The translations under genes were made by a program, and so were the position numbers. Below are positions 1-15,296 of a DNA stretch of 64,000 nucleotides, piece after piece. This stretch comes from Cacajao melanocephalus (lineage: Eukaryota; Chordata; Mammalia; Primates; Pitheciidae). A model generated the notes under the pieces. The model did not search any database. It was not told the DNA's origin and saw only the letters and a program-made list of their open reading frames with translations. The stretch's first letter is position 1. Every line of letters begins with the position of its first letter. Where the stretch lies: the NCBI GenBank assembly GCA_963573385.1, contig CAUYLG010013766.1, positions 1-64,000 of the forward strand, in the 5' to 3' direction.

Positions 1-115
1 TAGAGATGGGGTTTCACTGTGTTAGCCAGGATGGTCTTGATCTCCTGACCTCGTGATCCGCCAGCCTCAGCCTTCCAAAGTGCTGGGATTACAGGCATTA
101 GCCACTTTGTCCGGC
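1..115 (-). repeat. Alu, cut by the window edge
   Basis: This is the reverse complement of an Alu left half, running from the 'gtttcac' region to the 5' end near 'ccggc'. The rest lies outside the window. Confidence 0.9.
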
Positions 116-294
116 TTTATCTGCCATTCTTATAGGAAGCCAGTATTAAATGTTGAATGAATGAAAGGGAGGCCTCAATAAAGAGATGTTTCCCTCCCAG
201 ATAACTTCAACTCAACTAGAGGTTATTTATTTACTTCATGTTCTTTTGGCACTAAACTCTTATATGAATATTACTTTGCACTTAAGATTTTCTA

Positions 295-412
295 GGGCAC
301 AGATTCTACAATCAGACAACCCTAAATTGAATCCCAGTTTGGTATCTTACTAGCTATGTGACTTGGGCAATTTTTTTTAACCTCTCTATGCTCTTTTCTT
401 AAAATAGGGACT
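295..412 (+). repeat. MIR fragment
   Basis: The sequence resembles the MIR core and 3' half: 'cttactagctatgtgacttg' followed by 'aacctctctatgctc'. It is diverged and is followed by an Alu. Confidence 0.6.
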
Positions 413-424
413 ATAGTAGTGTGC

Positions 425-587
425 TACAGTTGTGTGCCACCACACCCAGCTAATTTTTTACTTTGTTTTGTACAAATGGGGTTTCCCTATGTTGCCCAGG
501 CTGGTCTCAAACTCCTGGCCCCAAGCGATCCTCCTGCCTCAGCCTCCCAAAGTGCTGGGATTACAGATGCGAGCCACCATGCCCAAC
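425..587 (-). repeat. Alu, partial
   Basis: This is a partial minus-strand Alu from the 'ccaccacacccagctaat' region to the 5' end 'ccaccatgcccaac'. The poly-T tail half is missing. Confidence 0.85.
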
Positions 588-794
588 CCTCTTCCCTTTT
601 TAGATGAAAAAAGCTGAGGCTTGAAGGAGGAGAGAAAGTATGTATGAGGCCCCTTGATAATTAAAAGGTTGCTTGTATTTTGTCTTATCCCACAAGATTG
701 AACTTTTTAACCACAGGAAACTATATATTCTTTTTTAAAAATATTTGGTCTCTGTTAAAGTATCAAATTCATTTCTCTGTGCCACTAATTATAA

Positions 795-1000
795 TCTATT
801 CATGCTTACGATGTGACAGGCTGTAGGCTAAATACTTTGCATGCATTTTTTCGCTTAATCCTCCTACGAACCCTGCAAAACAAATATTATTCCTGCTTTA
901 CACATGAGGAAACTGAGGCTCACCAAGGTAAAATAATTTACCAAAGTTCACACAGCTCATAGTGTCAGGGCTGGAGTCTGCCCCCTTTGATAGCCTGCCT
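795..1000 (-). repeat. MIR
   Basis: MIR in antisense orientation, with 'acatgaggaaactgaggct' followed by a diverged 'ggtcacacagct' block and 'cagggctggag'. About 200 bp survive. Confidence 0.75.
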
Positions 1001-1116
1001 TTAAAGGTACCCTATAAATCTTTACCTAATGAAAGACAGTCCCGGGAAGATCACTGAAAATCAACTAGAGAGTGGGTTAGTTGAGGGGAAAAAAAAGAGA
1101 GTGAAAGAAGGAAATA

Positions 1117-1402
<286 letters not shown>

Positions 1403-1609
1403 GAGAAATCAACCTGGAAGATGTGACTTTAGTTCAGTGGATGAACTTTTGGTGATAGACTCTCAGAGAAAATTAAAGACAGTGCCAAAATAAGTCTTGA
1501 GATTTCAATGAGTCATTCCTTTAGCTGTGGTCCTTGTCAGTACATAAAAAGGATTCCAATCTGACTCTGTAGCTTACTAATCCAAAGATAGTGTGTGAGC
1601 CTATGAGGC

Positions 1610-1776
1610 CATTATTATTATTATTTCTGAGACAGAATCTTGCTCTGTCACCCAGGCTGGAGTGCAGTGGCATGATCACAGCTTACTGTAGCCTATACCT
1701 CCTGGGCTCAAGTGATACTCCCATCTTAGCTTCCTGAATAACTAGGACTACAGGCACATGCTACCATGCCCAGCTA
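1610..1776 (-). repeat. Alu, partial
   Basis: 3' half of an Alu in minus orientation, from 'gagacagaatcttgctctg' to 'catgcccagctaaat'. The left monomer is missing. Confidence 0.85.
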
Positions 1777-2098
<322 letters not shown>

Positions 2099-2147
2099 AA
2101 TACAAAGCAATTTTTAAAAAGATAAGGTCAGGAGTGGAACTCTGGAC

Positions 2148-2430
2148 TGAGCGTCCCCAGCCCTCTGGGGCCATGAACAGTCCTGATACTGGTTCACGGC
2201 CTGTTAGAAACCAGGCCGAGCAGCAGGAGGTGAGCAGCGAAAACCCTGTTGTGAACTGCACATGCAAGGGATCTAGGTTGCATGCTCCCTATGATAATCA
2301 AATGCCTGTGGATCTGAGGTGGAACAGTTTCATCCCAAAACCACCACTCTCCCTGGCCCTGACCCTCTATTCGTGGAAAAACTGTCTTCCAGGAAACTGG
2401 TCCCTAGTTGAAAAAGGTTGGGGACCGCTG
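2148..2430 (+). mobile_element. hAT-type non-autonomous DNA transposon with perfect 8-bp TSD
   Basis: The body matches the old primate MER-type repeat whose ends read 'ggtccccaacc' and 'ggttggggaccgctg' and whose interior reads 'ggcctgttagaaaccaggcc'. It is flanked by CTCTGGAC at 2140-2147 and again at 2431-2438. An exact 8-bp duplication with terminal inverted repeats is the hAT signature. About 280 bp remain. It has no coding capacity of its own; the open frame running through it is incidental. I do not assign an exact family name. Confidence 0.85.
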
Positions 2431-2708
2431 CTCTGGACCATCATCCCTTAGACTATTTGTCTTGCAGAAGAAAGGACTGAAGAGAATGTTCAATATCTTA
2501 TCCTAAATCAGTGGTAGATGATGTTGGACGAGAGAGAAGCTTTGTCACTAAGGAGACAGCCTATTCATACAGCCTCTGATTTTTCAAAACACATATCACT
2601 GAAGGTCCAGGTATATTACAATGGATCACAGGAGCAATACAAGGAAGGGGTCTGTTTATAGCCCCTTTATTCAGTTCCTTTTCAGGGATTTGAAGACTCA
2701 GATCCTAC

Positions 2709-2890
2709 CTGGATAATCCCAGTCAGAAAAGTTGTGGTTGCCACCACACTCAAGGATTTATTATAGCCCACAAGGTAGGAGTGGGTAGAAACATCATCCT
2801 TGATGAAAGATCCCATGACCAGGTGACCATTGTTGAATGGGCTCACTTTCAGAACATTGATCAGCAGAGCGCTCACCAGGAAGAAGGAAC
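2709..2890 (-). CDS. SLC26A8: SLC26A8 coding exon 5 (residues 149-209)
   Basis: On the minus strand the acceptor 'cttcttccacag' precedes 2890 and the donor 'gtagga' follows 2709. The 182-nt exon completes Gly149, split with exon 4, and ends in phase 0 at Gln209. It encodes GSFFLVSALLINVLK, a polar loop, then YNKSLSVVATTTFLTGIIQ. These correspond to the end of one transmembrane helix, an extracellular loop, and the next helix of the SLC26 membrane domain. The loop at about residues 178-189 (around FIKDDVSTHSYLV) differs at several positions from the human protein as I remember it, whereas the helices agree. SLC26A8 mediates anion exchange in male germ cells and works with CFTR in sperm; that role is known of the family, not visible here. 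Confidence 0.93.
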
Positions 2891-3244
2891 CTGTGGAAGA
2901 AGATGTTAGGCAGAAGGTAAAGTTTCTAGTCCGGGTAAACTGATACCGACAAAAGCAAGATGTGGTTGAATTCCATATTGTCCTTCCTCTGAATAACTTT
3001 TCTCATTTGAATGTGGCTCTTGAGAATTAAGAAAGATCAGGAAAGAGAACTGTGGCTCCACATATTGTGACCAACTCATGGAATTTAGATGATGGTGGTC
3101 TAGGTATTTAGTCTCTTCACATCGTGGGCATGTTAAGTGGAATAGAGAAGTTGACTGAATGGGTGTCAGGCTCAGCTGCTGTGTCTGCTCATAGAGAAGG
3201 TTAAAAGTGAGATGGTAGAGAAAATATTAGAAAACAAACCAATC

Positions 3245-3537
<293 letters not shown>

Positions 3538-3814
3538 TCAATAACAATAGGAGAAAAATAATACTAATACTGAGGTAAATTAAACCTATTTCAAACATTA
3601 TTTTGTTTAGTCAGCATATTGACATACCACATATAGGAGCAAAGGCAAATCTTAACTTAAAATTTACCTAACAGAAATAAATCTCTAACAACCCTTATAA
3701 ATACTTGGAAATCATTGTGAGATTCCTCAGAAACTTGGAAATATAGGAATAAAATTGTTCTCTTGTTGTTCAAACATAAAATCAACACATAACGAATTTG
3801 AGTAAAGACATGAG

Positions 3815-4399
<585 letters not shown>

Positions 4400-4484
4400 G
4401 TACTTTTCCTTTTTTTAAGAATAGGTTGTTCCACAAGCACTTTCTCACTTAGAGATAATAATAATAATAAAAAAAGAATAGGTT

Positions 4485-4553
4485 GGCCAGGCACAGTGGC
4501 TCAGCCTGGGTGACAGAGCAAGACTCCATCTCAAAAAAAAAAAAAAAAAAAAA
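4485..4553 (+). repeat. Alu with most of its body deleted
   Basis: The first about 18 nt of an Alu join directly to the last about 30 nt ('cagcctgggtgacagagca') and the A-tail. Some 230 nt in between are gone. Confidence 0.85.
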
Positions 4554-4828
4554 GGAAAAGTAGCACTTCACATCTAGAAGAACAGGATGTTAATTAGACT
4601 GAACATATAAACATGTATAAAGAATGTGTCAATCAGAATAGTAAATGTTGGTGGATTGGTCATTTGTTCAGTGGGGAAATTCAGGAAAAGGCACATCACT
4701 GAGTAAATGTTGGCGATGACCTTCTAAACTTATGGGGGAATTTTGTGATTTGATTTCTATGCAGCCTCACCTAGGTGAGGTAAACGTGGTGATTATATGA
4801 CCTTTAACTAGTCTGGCCTCTGTAATAG

Positions 4829-5132
<304 letters not shown>

Positions 5133-5242
5133 AGTTATTTCTAATTATAAATTAATAGATGGACTTTTGACTCAGAGAAGGGAAGTACTCATCCTGTGGA
5201 TGTCAGTGTTTTCATTGCTGTGACAACATTTTCTCATTGTAA

Positions 5243-5722
<480 letters not shown>

Positions 5723-5956
5723 CCTTTTAATTTCTTTGGGAAACATTTTGCTGGCCTGTTTTCTGGTGGTGACAATAATAATGATACACTAGAAATATTT
5801 ATTTCTGTAATCTGAACACTAACTGTATGGAGAGAATGTCTGTCTTCTGCTTCCTTTCTTTCTGTCTTAAAGATAGCATTACGTTGGGTTCCTTAGCAAT
5901 AAGTATATGATCAGGATAGAAACTTCATTTACCGCATATTTCAGTGTTGAACTCAC

Positions 5957-6073
5957 CAATGGACATTTGATGACATGATCCCAAAATTACATAAATTACT
6001 GAAGAACAGAAAGCTGCATAAGCGATGTTGAGAGGAGGAATCAGTTGCCTTGCCAGCAAACTAAGTGTCAGGC
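5957..6073 (-). CDS. SLC26A8: SLC26A8 coding exon 4 (residues 110-148)
   Basis: The minus-strand acceptor 'cttgcttttcag' precedes 6073 and the donor 'gtgagt' follows 5957. The 117-nt exon runs phase 1 to phase 1. It encodes LTLSLLARQLIPPLNIAYA and then AFCSSVIYVILGSCHQMSIG. This is the region of the SLC26/SulP signature. The usual 'GLY(S/T)' core is degenerate here (IAYAAF), as in TAT1 generally, while the 'GSCHQMSIG' stretch matches the family's 'GTSxHxSxG' block. Ile140-Leu141 is Ile-Phe in the human protein as I recall it. The exon codes for one membrane span and the start of the conserved loop lining the anion path. Confidence 0.93.
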
Positions 6074-6810
6074 CTGAAAAGCAAGATAATTTAAGAAAAA
6101 GTAGCTTGGCTTTAAAAGTCACCTTAAATAAAAACTGTAAAGAACATTTAAAATAAAAACAATCCATGTGTAGAGCTGACTGAGTGTGGTAATTGTATTT
6201 CTAAACATAGAGTCCTTCATTCGTACTTTTTATTATCTTCTTTGATTCCTAGCTTATCTTCCTATTTTGGCACATGCTTTTACATTTCAATTCAATATCC
6301 TAGGCTCAAACATCTTTCACTGCAGGGTCTTAATGTTAAACATGTGAAGAAAATACCAGAGCAATAAGACCGCTAATTCCAACAGATCAAAAGCAGTACC
6401 ATTCTTATTCCTAGTCCAGCACAAGAAGGCCCTGGAAATTCTGGAGAGCATGGCAAGAGAAAAAACTGGAGAGCAAGGCAAGAATCACACTTCACTGACT
6501 TGAAGTTGGTTTGTGTTGGTTCTCTTCTATAGCCCAATCACTCCAACCTCTTCCTTCAGCTCCTCCTTTACTACTTACTTTCTTTCCTAAGAAGCACCAT
6601 GTGAATTTGGAAATTTTGAAGCAAATGGGCTCACAGGCATAGTGTCATCCTTTTGATGTTTCAAGCCCATACTTCCTTCTGTAAGGATCTGTCCTCAATT
6701 TACATCATACCAATAGACTCATCTAAATTTAGTTATGAATTTAGTGAGCTGATTTATTGTCTTAGATAAGCAAGGCTCCTTTTTATTTTTATTTATTTAT
6801 TTATTTATTT

Positions 6811-6927
6811 TAAAGACGGGGTTTCACCATGTTGGTCAGGCTGGTCTTGAACTCCCGACCTCAGGTGATCCGCCTGCCTTGGCCTCCAGAGTGCTTGGAT
6901 TACAGGCGTGAACCACCACGCCCGGCC
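6811..6927 (-). repeat. Free Alu left monomer, ASR-like copy A
   Basis: A single about 116-nt left monomer with no right half. Read on the minus strand it carries the shared changes 'aatccaagcactctggaggc' and 'gtcgggagttcaagacc' and ends after 'ccccgtcttt'. Its tail is (TAAA)n. The perfect 16-bp duplication 'caaggctcctttttat' is at 6771-6786 and 6927-6942, so it inserted as a monomer. Confidence 0.88.
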
Positions 6928-7199
6928 AAGGCTCCTTTTTATAAGACATTTCAAGCATATACAAAAATAGACTATAATGAATTCCATATACACCCATCAT
7001 CCACTTCAACAATGGTCAACCCATAACCAATCCATGTCTCCACTCCTCTCCCACCCTATATTACTTTGTAGCAAATCCAAGGCATTGATTATTTAATCTG
7101 TAGATATTTTGGTATATGTCTCTAAATGATAATACTCTTCTAATTTAACTACAATAGCATCATTATCCACTCAGTGTTCAAATTTCCCTGATTATCTCA

Positions 7200-7860
7200 C
7201 TAACAATTGTTGTTGTAGAGGGTCTCTAAGATGATCCACAATGGCCAATTGGTATTCTTGCCCTTGTACAACTTCCTCCCCCTTACGTGTGGAACCGACT
7301 TACTAACTTGTTTCTTTCTTTCTTTCTTTTTTTCTTCATATGACCTGTGGCTTTGTTGTATACTAACTTGTTTCTAAGGAGTAGACTATAGCAAAAATGA
7401 CTGGATGACATTTCTGAGATTTGGTTGCAAAAACACTTTGGTTTCCATCTTGGTTTTTCTCTTATTCAGGTCACTACCTGCCAGAGGTGGCTTCAAAGGT
7501 TTGTAATCTATATAGTCAAGACAGAGTCCTGGGCTTAGAAGGACTTTGCACTTGGTTTAATGCTTTGCTGTCACTGTCTTAAAATTTTGAATAATTTTTA
7601 AACTAAAGGCCCTGTGTTTTTATTTTGTATTGGGCCTAACACATATAGTCGGTCCTGCCAGCTGCCATGTTATGAATATGGAGAAGCTAAAATGAGGAGG
7701 AACTCAGGCCTGCCGACAGCTATATGAGTGAGCCTGGAAGCAGATCCTCCAGCCTCAGCAGAGCTCTGAGATAAACTGCCATCTCACAAGAGACCTTGAA
7801 CCAGAGGTATGGTGAGTTTTGGGGTGATCTTTAAAAAATTATTTGCTGTTACATGTTGTG
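7200..7860 (+). repeat. Diverged MaLR-type (MLT1-like) LTR
   Basis: Blocks such as 'ggtctctaagatgatcc', 'tgagtgagcctggaagcaga' and 'ctcacaagagacc', then 'ttttggggtgat', recall the MLT1 LTRs of the ERVL-MaLR group. It is old and interrupted, with no viral genes. The assignment is from memory. Confidence 0.55.
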
Positions 7861-8221
7861 CTTTGTTTTACAATTTGTGTGTTTAAATCAGGGCCCAAAT
7901 ATGGTCCTCACGTTGGTTAATGTGTCTCTCAAGTCTCTTGCAATCTGTAGAATTTTTTCACCACATTTTTTTTTCTCTAGGCAAGGCTCTACTGATTGCA
8001 AGAAAGAGAAAATCTACTCAAATTAGCTTAAGCAAAATAGGAAATCTATTTAAAAGGGTGCAAAGGGCAGTTAGACCTCATCAAAGACTGGAACCAGAAT
8101 TCAAAAGCCATCAGAATCCAAGGTTTCTACCTCCCCATTCTCTGTCTCCAGGGTTCATGGTATCCTGTCTTTGTTTCCAGTTTGGGGCTATTATGAACAA
8201 TATTGCTATGAGTATTTTTTG

Positions 8222-8539
8222 TTTGTTTGTTTGTTTGTTTTGTTTTTGTTTTGTTTTTTGAGACGGAGTCTTGCTCTGTCGCCAGGCTGGAGTGCAATGG
8301 CGCAATCTCAGCTCACTGAAACCTCTACCTCCTGGGTTCAAGCGATCCTCCTGCCTCAGCCTCTCAAGTAGCTGAGACTAGAGGCACACGCCTTCATGCC
8401 CAGCTAATATTTTTGTATTTTTAGTAGAGACGGGGTTTCAACATGTTGGCCAGGATGGTCTTGATCTCTTGACCTTGAGATCCACCTGCCTCGGCCTCCC
8501 AAAGTGCTGGGATTACAGGCGTGACCACCTCACCCAGCC
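8222..8539 (-). repeat. Alu with (GTTT)n tail
   Basis: Full-length minus-strand Alu with a simple (GTTT)n tract as its tail. It is flanked by 'ctatga(g/a)tatt'. Confidence 0.94.
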
Positions 8540-8926
8540 ACTATGAATATTCTTGTACATGTCTCCTGGTACACAGATTTACAAGTTTCTTGAGAATATA
8601 TAGCTTGAATTACAACTTCTGGGGCATTTACTGAATAATGCCAAACTGTTTTCCAAATGATTGTGGAATTTATACTCCTACCAATAACGTATGACAGTTC
8701 TCATTATCCACATCTATGCTAGCACATGATACTGCCAGATTTTTAATATTAGTGTGTATGGTGGTAACACATTTCATTTTCCACTTTATTTATTACTAAT
8801 AATGTTGAGCACCATTGTCTAGTTATTTTTTATGAATTTATAGGAGTATGTATATTATAAATAAATCCTTTTTTGTGTATTGTGTTGCAAGTATCTCCCC
8901 TTCTGTGATTTGCTTTCCAATATTTG

Positions 8927-9230
8927 TTTTTTTTTTTTTTTTTTTTTTTTGAGATGGCATCTTGCTTTGCCTCTCAGGCTGGAGTATAGTGGTGTGATCT
9001 TGGCTCTTTGCAACCTCTACCTTCTGGTTCAAGTGATTCTCCTGCCTCAGCCTGCTTAGTAGCTAGGCTATAGGTCCACACCAACATGACTGGCTAATTT
9101 TTGTATTTTTAGTAGAGACGGGGTTTCGCCATGTTGGCCAGGCTGGTCTCAAACCTCGGACCTCAAGTAATCCACCAACCTCGGCCTCCCAAAATGCTGG
9201 GGTTACACTCGTGAACCACCACACCCAGCC
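8927..9230 (-). repeat. Alu with TSD
   Basis: Full-length minus-strand Alu inside the L1 remnant, with a 26-T tail. The duplication resembles 'gctttccaa' and 'gcttttcaa'. Confidence 0.94.
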
Positions 9231-9542
9231 GCTTTTCAAACTTTATAGTGGCTTTGAATAGATAGAAGTTCTTAAATTGTATTTAATTCAAAGTTATCAG
9301 TCTTTACCCTTGGACTTTTCCTTTTGCCTTTTGTGTCTTGTTTAAGAAATCTTTTTCTACCTGATCATAAAGATATTCACTTATGTTATTCCAAATGGTT
9401 TTTTTGCTTTAACTTTTACATTTAGGTCTTCAATCAACCAGGAATAGATTTTTGTGTATGGTGTGAGGTAGCGGTCTGAAATGTTTTTTCCATATAAAGA
9501 CCCTATTGTTTTACATCATTTGTCATTAAAAGCCTGTCTCTG

Positions 9543-10031
<489 letters not shown>

Positions 10032-10445
10032 TCATGTGATTCATATATGTGTCTCTTTTTTTCCGTTTCATTGGCCTAATTGTCTATCTCTGCAATATCG
10101 TACTGTCTTAATTGCTCTAAATTAGTTTAGTAATAGTTTTGGTAATTAATTTAGTAATCTCCATTTTTATTGTGAAATATACTCATAGAAAATGCATTAA
10201 AATAGATTAATAGATGTCAAGCTTACTTAATGTTTATAAAACAAACACCCACATAACTACCACCCAAGTCTTTGATTATAAACTCCACCTCTCCCCACAG
10301 AAGGATTCATTATTTTGCCATTTATGGTAATAATTTATTTGCTTTTCTTTACCAGTAGTGTACATATTCCTATACAATATAGTTTAATTTGTCCCCAATT
10401 TGAACTTTATATTAATAGTTACACTGTACACAATTTTATTTCTGC

Positions 10446-10708
10446 TTTTTTTTTTTTTTGAGACAGAGTGTTGCTCTGTTGCCCACGCTGGAGTGCAGTG
10501 GTATAATCGCAGAGATTCTCCTGCCTCAGCCTCCTGAGTAGCTGGGATTACAGGCGCGCACCACCACACCCAGTTAACTTTTGTATTTTTAGTAGAGACG
10601 GGGTTTCGCCGTGTTGGTCAGGCTGGTCTCGAACTCCTGATCTCGTGATCCGACTGCCTTGGTCTCCCAAAGTGCTGGGATTACGGGCGTGAGCCACCGC
10701 GCCCGGCC
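10446..10708 (-). repeat. Alu (left arm of an inverted pair)
   Basis: Minus-strand Alu with a roughly 35-nt internal deletion. It faces a plus-strand Alu 34 bp away. Confidence 0.93.
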
Positions 10709-10742
10709 CCAACATCTTAAAATTTTAAAAAATTTTAAACTA

Positions 10743-11040
10743 GGCCGGGCGCGGTGGCTCACGCCCGTAATCTCAGCACTTTGGGAGGCCGAGGCGGGCA
10801 GATCACAAGGTCAAGAGATAGAGACCAGCCTGGCCAACACGGCGAAACCCCGTCTCTACTAAAAATACAAAAAAATTTTAGCAGGGTGTGATGGCGCGCG
10901 CCTGTAGTCCCAGCTACTCAGGAGGCTGAGGCAGAATTGCTTGAACCCGGGAGGCGGAGGTTGCAGTGAGCCGAGGTGGCGCAGCTGCACTCCAGCCTGG
11001 CGCCTGGCAACAGAGCGAGACTGTGGCTCAAAAAAAAAAA
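10743..11040 (+). repeat. Alu (right arm of an inverted pair)
   Basis: Full-length young-looking plus-strand Alu with CpG-rich 'ggccgggcgcggtggctcac' start. Confidence 0.94.
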
Positions 11041-11649
11041 TTTTTTTTAAACTAATTTTAGAATTACAGAAAAGTTAGAAAAAAAAATGCAGTTTCTATA
11101 TATCCCTTCCACAGCTTCTCCTAATGTTAACATTTTATATTATCATCGTATATTGATCAGAACCGGAAAATTAACATTCGAAATTAAAAACTTTATTTAA
11201 ATCTCATCGGGTTTTTCACTAACGTATTTTGTTTTGTTCTCAGATTCTATCCAGAGTCTCACATTTTATGTAGTTGTTATTTCCCTTTATTCCTGCAATC
11301 TACAACAGTTCCTCAATTTTTACCTGTCTTTCATGACTTTCACACTTTAGAAGAGTATTAATAGATCAGTTATTTTGTCAAATGCTCCTCAAATTCAGTT
11401 TGTCTTATATTTCCTCATGATTATACTAAGGTTATACACTTTTGGCAAGAATACTACAGAAATGCTGTTGTAGTACCATTTTCTTGATGCATCGTATCAC
11501 AGGATTCAGGATTATCCATATATTTTACTACTGGTGATGCTCACATTGATCACTAAGTCAAGCTGTTTTCTCCTATGTTTTCTATTGTAAAGTAGTGGGG
11601 TAGTTAATAAATATCTTGAGGCAGATACTTTGAAAATATGCAAATCCTG

Positions 11650-11791
11650 GCGGGGCGTGGTAGCTCACGCCTGTAATCCAAGCACTTTGGAGGCCAAGGT
11701 GGGCGAATCACCTGAGGTCGGGAGTTCAAGACCAGCCTGACCAACATGGTGAAACCCCGTCTTTAAAAAAAAGAAACAAAATTAAAAAAAA
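11650..11791 (+). repeat. Free Alu left monomer, ASR-like copy B
   Basis: A single monomer with 'aatccaagcactttggaggc', 'gtcgggagttcaagacc' and 'ccccgtcttta', followed by an A-rich tail. The perfect 18-bp duplication 'gaaaatatgcaaatcctg' is at 11632-11649 and 11792-11809. Confidence 0.92.
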
Positions 11792-11921
11792 GAAAATATG
11801 CAAATCCTGTTTCACAGTTTGCAAACTTTTGCCCACTAGTTTTAGCATCCACTGGGTGGATCTTACGTACAATTAGTACCATAGTGTTTTCCTAAAGGTG
11901 ATTTTGTATTTTCTTCTTTAA

Positions 11922-12257
<336 letters not shown>

Positions 12258-12451
12258 ACGATCCAGCACCTTTTTAATAAGGTTTTCATTGTATTTTTGT
12301 GCCATTTGAATAAAATTATTGTCATTAGTATTCAAATGTAAGTACAATTTTTGAATTATTCACACTATAAATTATTTTATTATTCACATCAATTAATATA
12401 TAATTCCTTAATCAAGTATTAAGAGCTGGTTGGATTCATGCATTCATATAG

Positions 12452-12762
<311 letters not shown>

Positions 12763-13134
12763 ATGTCATCATTTTTATTCAACAAATATTTTTTGAGTAC
12801 CTACTATGTGCTAGGTATCGTGGTAGGTGCTAGATATACTTGTATACTCTAATGCCATTCTTATTTTGATACAGATGGCTTGTTAATTTAGCAGTGTGTA
12901 TCCTTCAACTTTGGTCTTTATTTAAATATAAGTAGAAACTGATAGCGGGCTCATAGTTAAAGCATGTCTTTAACTGTTCAGCTGTCTCATTGCAGCACCA
13001 TAGGAATATGCTAGAAATTTTATTCATAGAAATAAAGTGACTATATTAATACAAATAGGCCATTTTGGTTGTAGCTGCCTTATTTTTATAGGAATGCAAC
13101 TAGCACATATGGTAACTTAGTGTGAATACTCTCT

Positions 13135-14218
13135 TATTCTGAGAATGCAAGGCTGGTTCAATATTTAAAAAATCAATTAATGTAATCTGCCATATTAACC
13201 ATCTAAAGAGAAAAACTGCATGGTCATATCAATAGATGCAGAAAAATCATTTGACAAAATACGACATTCATTTATGATAAATTTCTAAGCAAACTAGAGT
13301 AGATGAAAACTTCCCTAACAAAATCCATCAACAAAAATTGTACAGCTACCATAGTGGTGCAAGGCTAAATGCTTTCCCTCTAAATTCAGGAACAAGGCAA
13401 GAATGTTTATTCTCACCACCCTTATTCAACATATTATTGGAAGTCTTAGCTGGTACAAGAAGCAATAAAAAGTTATAAAGACCATTCACATGAAAAAGAA
13501 ATGAATATAACTGTCCCTATTAGCAGATGACATGATTGTCAATGTAGTTAATTCCAGGAAATCTACAAAAAATTATTAGAACTAATAAATGAGTTTCATC
13601 ATGCAAGAAAAACACACAAATATCAATTATATTTTATATGCAAACAATGAATAATTGGGGACTGAACCATCATTGAAACCCCCAAAATGAAATACTTTTG
13701 CATAAATCTAACAAAATATGTAGGATCTGTATGCTGAAAAGTACAAAAGGCTGATGAAAGAAATCAAGAGATCTAAATAAATGGAGAGACACCATAATCG
13801 TGGATTGGAAGCACCATCATAAAGATGCCAATTCTCCCTGAAATGATCTGTAGATTTAATGGAATAGCTATCAAAATCTCAACAAAACCTTTTTTTGGCA
13901 ATTTTTTTTTTTTTTTTTAAAGATGGGGTTTCACCGTGTTGGTCAGGCTGGTCTTGAACTCTTGACCTCAGGTGATTCACCTGTTTTTCGGCAAATTTAA
14001 ATAGTTGATTATAAAATTAAAAAAAAACAACTGGAGGAAGCACATCACCCAACCTTAAAACTCACTGTCAAGACATGGTATTGGTAAAGGGATAGACACA
14101 TAGATCAATGTCACATAATGAAGAGAATTTAGAAGGAGACTCACATAAGAGATGCCTGTTTGATCTCTGACAAAGGAGCAAAAACAGTTCACTGGAGGAT
14201 ATTCTTTAAAATGGTGTT
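13135..14218 (+). repeat. Old L1 ORF2 (reverse transcriptase region)
   Basis: The reading shows L1 landmarks in order: 'caaggctggttcaatattt', 'atagatgcagaaaaatcatt', 'attcaacatattattggaag', and 'gcagatgacatgattgtcaa' (the FADD region). Frameshifts and stops are frequent. A small Alu-monomer fragment sits at 13,898-13,985. Confidence 0.88.
13898..13985 (-). repeat. Alu left-monomer fragment
   Basis: T-run, 'aaagatggggtttcaccgtg', 'ggtcaggctggtcttgaact', ending abruptly after 'gattcacctg'. It resembles the ASR-like monomers but is cut before the diagnostic sites. Confidence 0.75.
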
Positions 14219-14221
14219 GAG

Positions 14222-14377
14222 GCCAGGCATGGTGGCTCATGCCTGTAATCCCAGCACGTTAGGAGGCCAAGGCAGGAGGATACTTGAGGCCAGGAGTTCC
14301 AGACTGCAGTGAGCTATGTTCACACCACTGCACTCCAGCCTGGGTGACAGAGCAAGATCTGTTTCTAAAAACAAAAC
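14222..14377 (+). repeat. Internally deleted Alu
   Basis: Left-monomer sequence joins directly to the right-monomer 3' part ('gactgcagtgagctatg'), so the middle is missing. Confidence 0.88.
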
Positions 14378-14800
14378 AAAAGCTCAAAAATTAACAACAA
14401 GAAAAAAATAAAACCTCAATGGAAAAATAGGCAAAACACTTGAACAGACCCTTCAAAGAAGATATGAGGATAGCAAGTTAGGCACATGAAAAGATGATCA
14501 ACCTCATTAACCATTAGGGAAATGGAATTAAAACAATGGTGAGATACCACTATGTACTTCTAAGAAGGGCTAAAATAAAAGACACTAAAAATGAGCAAAA
14601 TCAAAACATTTTGCTCTGAAAGACTCTGTTAAGAGTATGAAAAGGCAGGCTCCAGACTAAGAGAAAATATTTGCAAAACACAAAAAACAAAAGGACTAGT
14701 ATCCAGAATATACAAAGAATTTTCAGAACTCAATAGTAAAAACAGAATTTAACTAGAACATGGGCAAAAGATGTGAAGAACCATTTTATGAAAATATACA

Positions 14801-14915
14801 GGGCCGGGCACGGGGGCTCACGCCTGTGATCCCAGCACTTTGGGAGGCTGAGGTGGGTGGATCACGAGGTCAAGAGATCGAGACCATCCTGGCCAACATG
14901 GTGAAACCCCGTCTC

Positions 14916-14918
<3 letters not shown>
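14801..14918 (+). repeat. Alu left monomer ending in (TA)n
   Basis: Left monomer up to 'ccgtctctac', where a TA microsatellite replaces the expected A-rich linker and right half. Confidence 0.88.
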
Positions 14919-14967
<49 letters not shown>

Positions 14968-14975
14968 TATATACA
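14918..14975. repeat. (TA)n microsatellite
   Basis: About 21 uninterrupted TA units followed by mixed (CA)/(TA). Confidence 0.95.
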
Positions 14976-15296
14976 GATGGAAATTAGCATATGAAAAGCT
15001 GCTAAGTATCACTAGCCATTAAGAGAATGCAAACTAAAACCACAGTGAGATATCACTGCATGACTATCAGAATAGCTAAAACAAAAAATAGTGACAACAG
15101 CAAATGTTGGTGAGGATACAGAGCAACTGGATCACTCGTAGATTGCTAGTGGGAATGTGATATGATAAGCCACTCTGGAAAACAGGTTGGTGGGAAAAGG
15201 CAACAGGCAACTCCTATATACTCCAGCAACTACATTCCTAAGCATTTATCCCAGATAAATGAAGACTTAACATTCATTTTTAAAACCTGCATATGA

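Noticed and set aside
2134..2451. 105-codon open frame at the hAT element
   Set aside because: It translates a non-autonomous transposon; no family protein matches.
4416..4485. 'agaataggttg' repeated at 4,417 and 4,474, as a possible TSD
   Set aside because: It brackets a unique stretch rather than a mobile element, and is short enough to be chance or a slip in the AAT tract.
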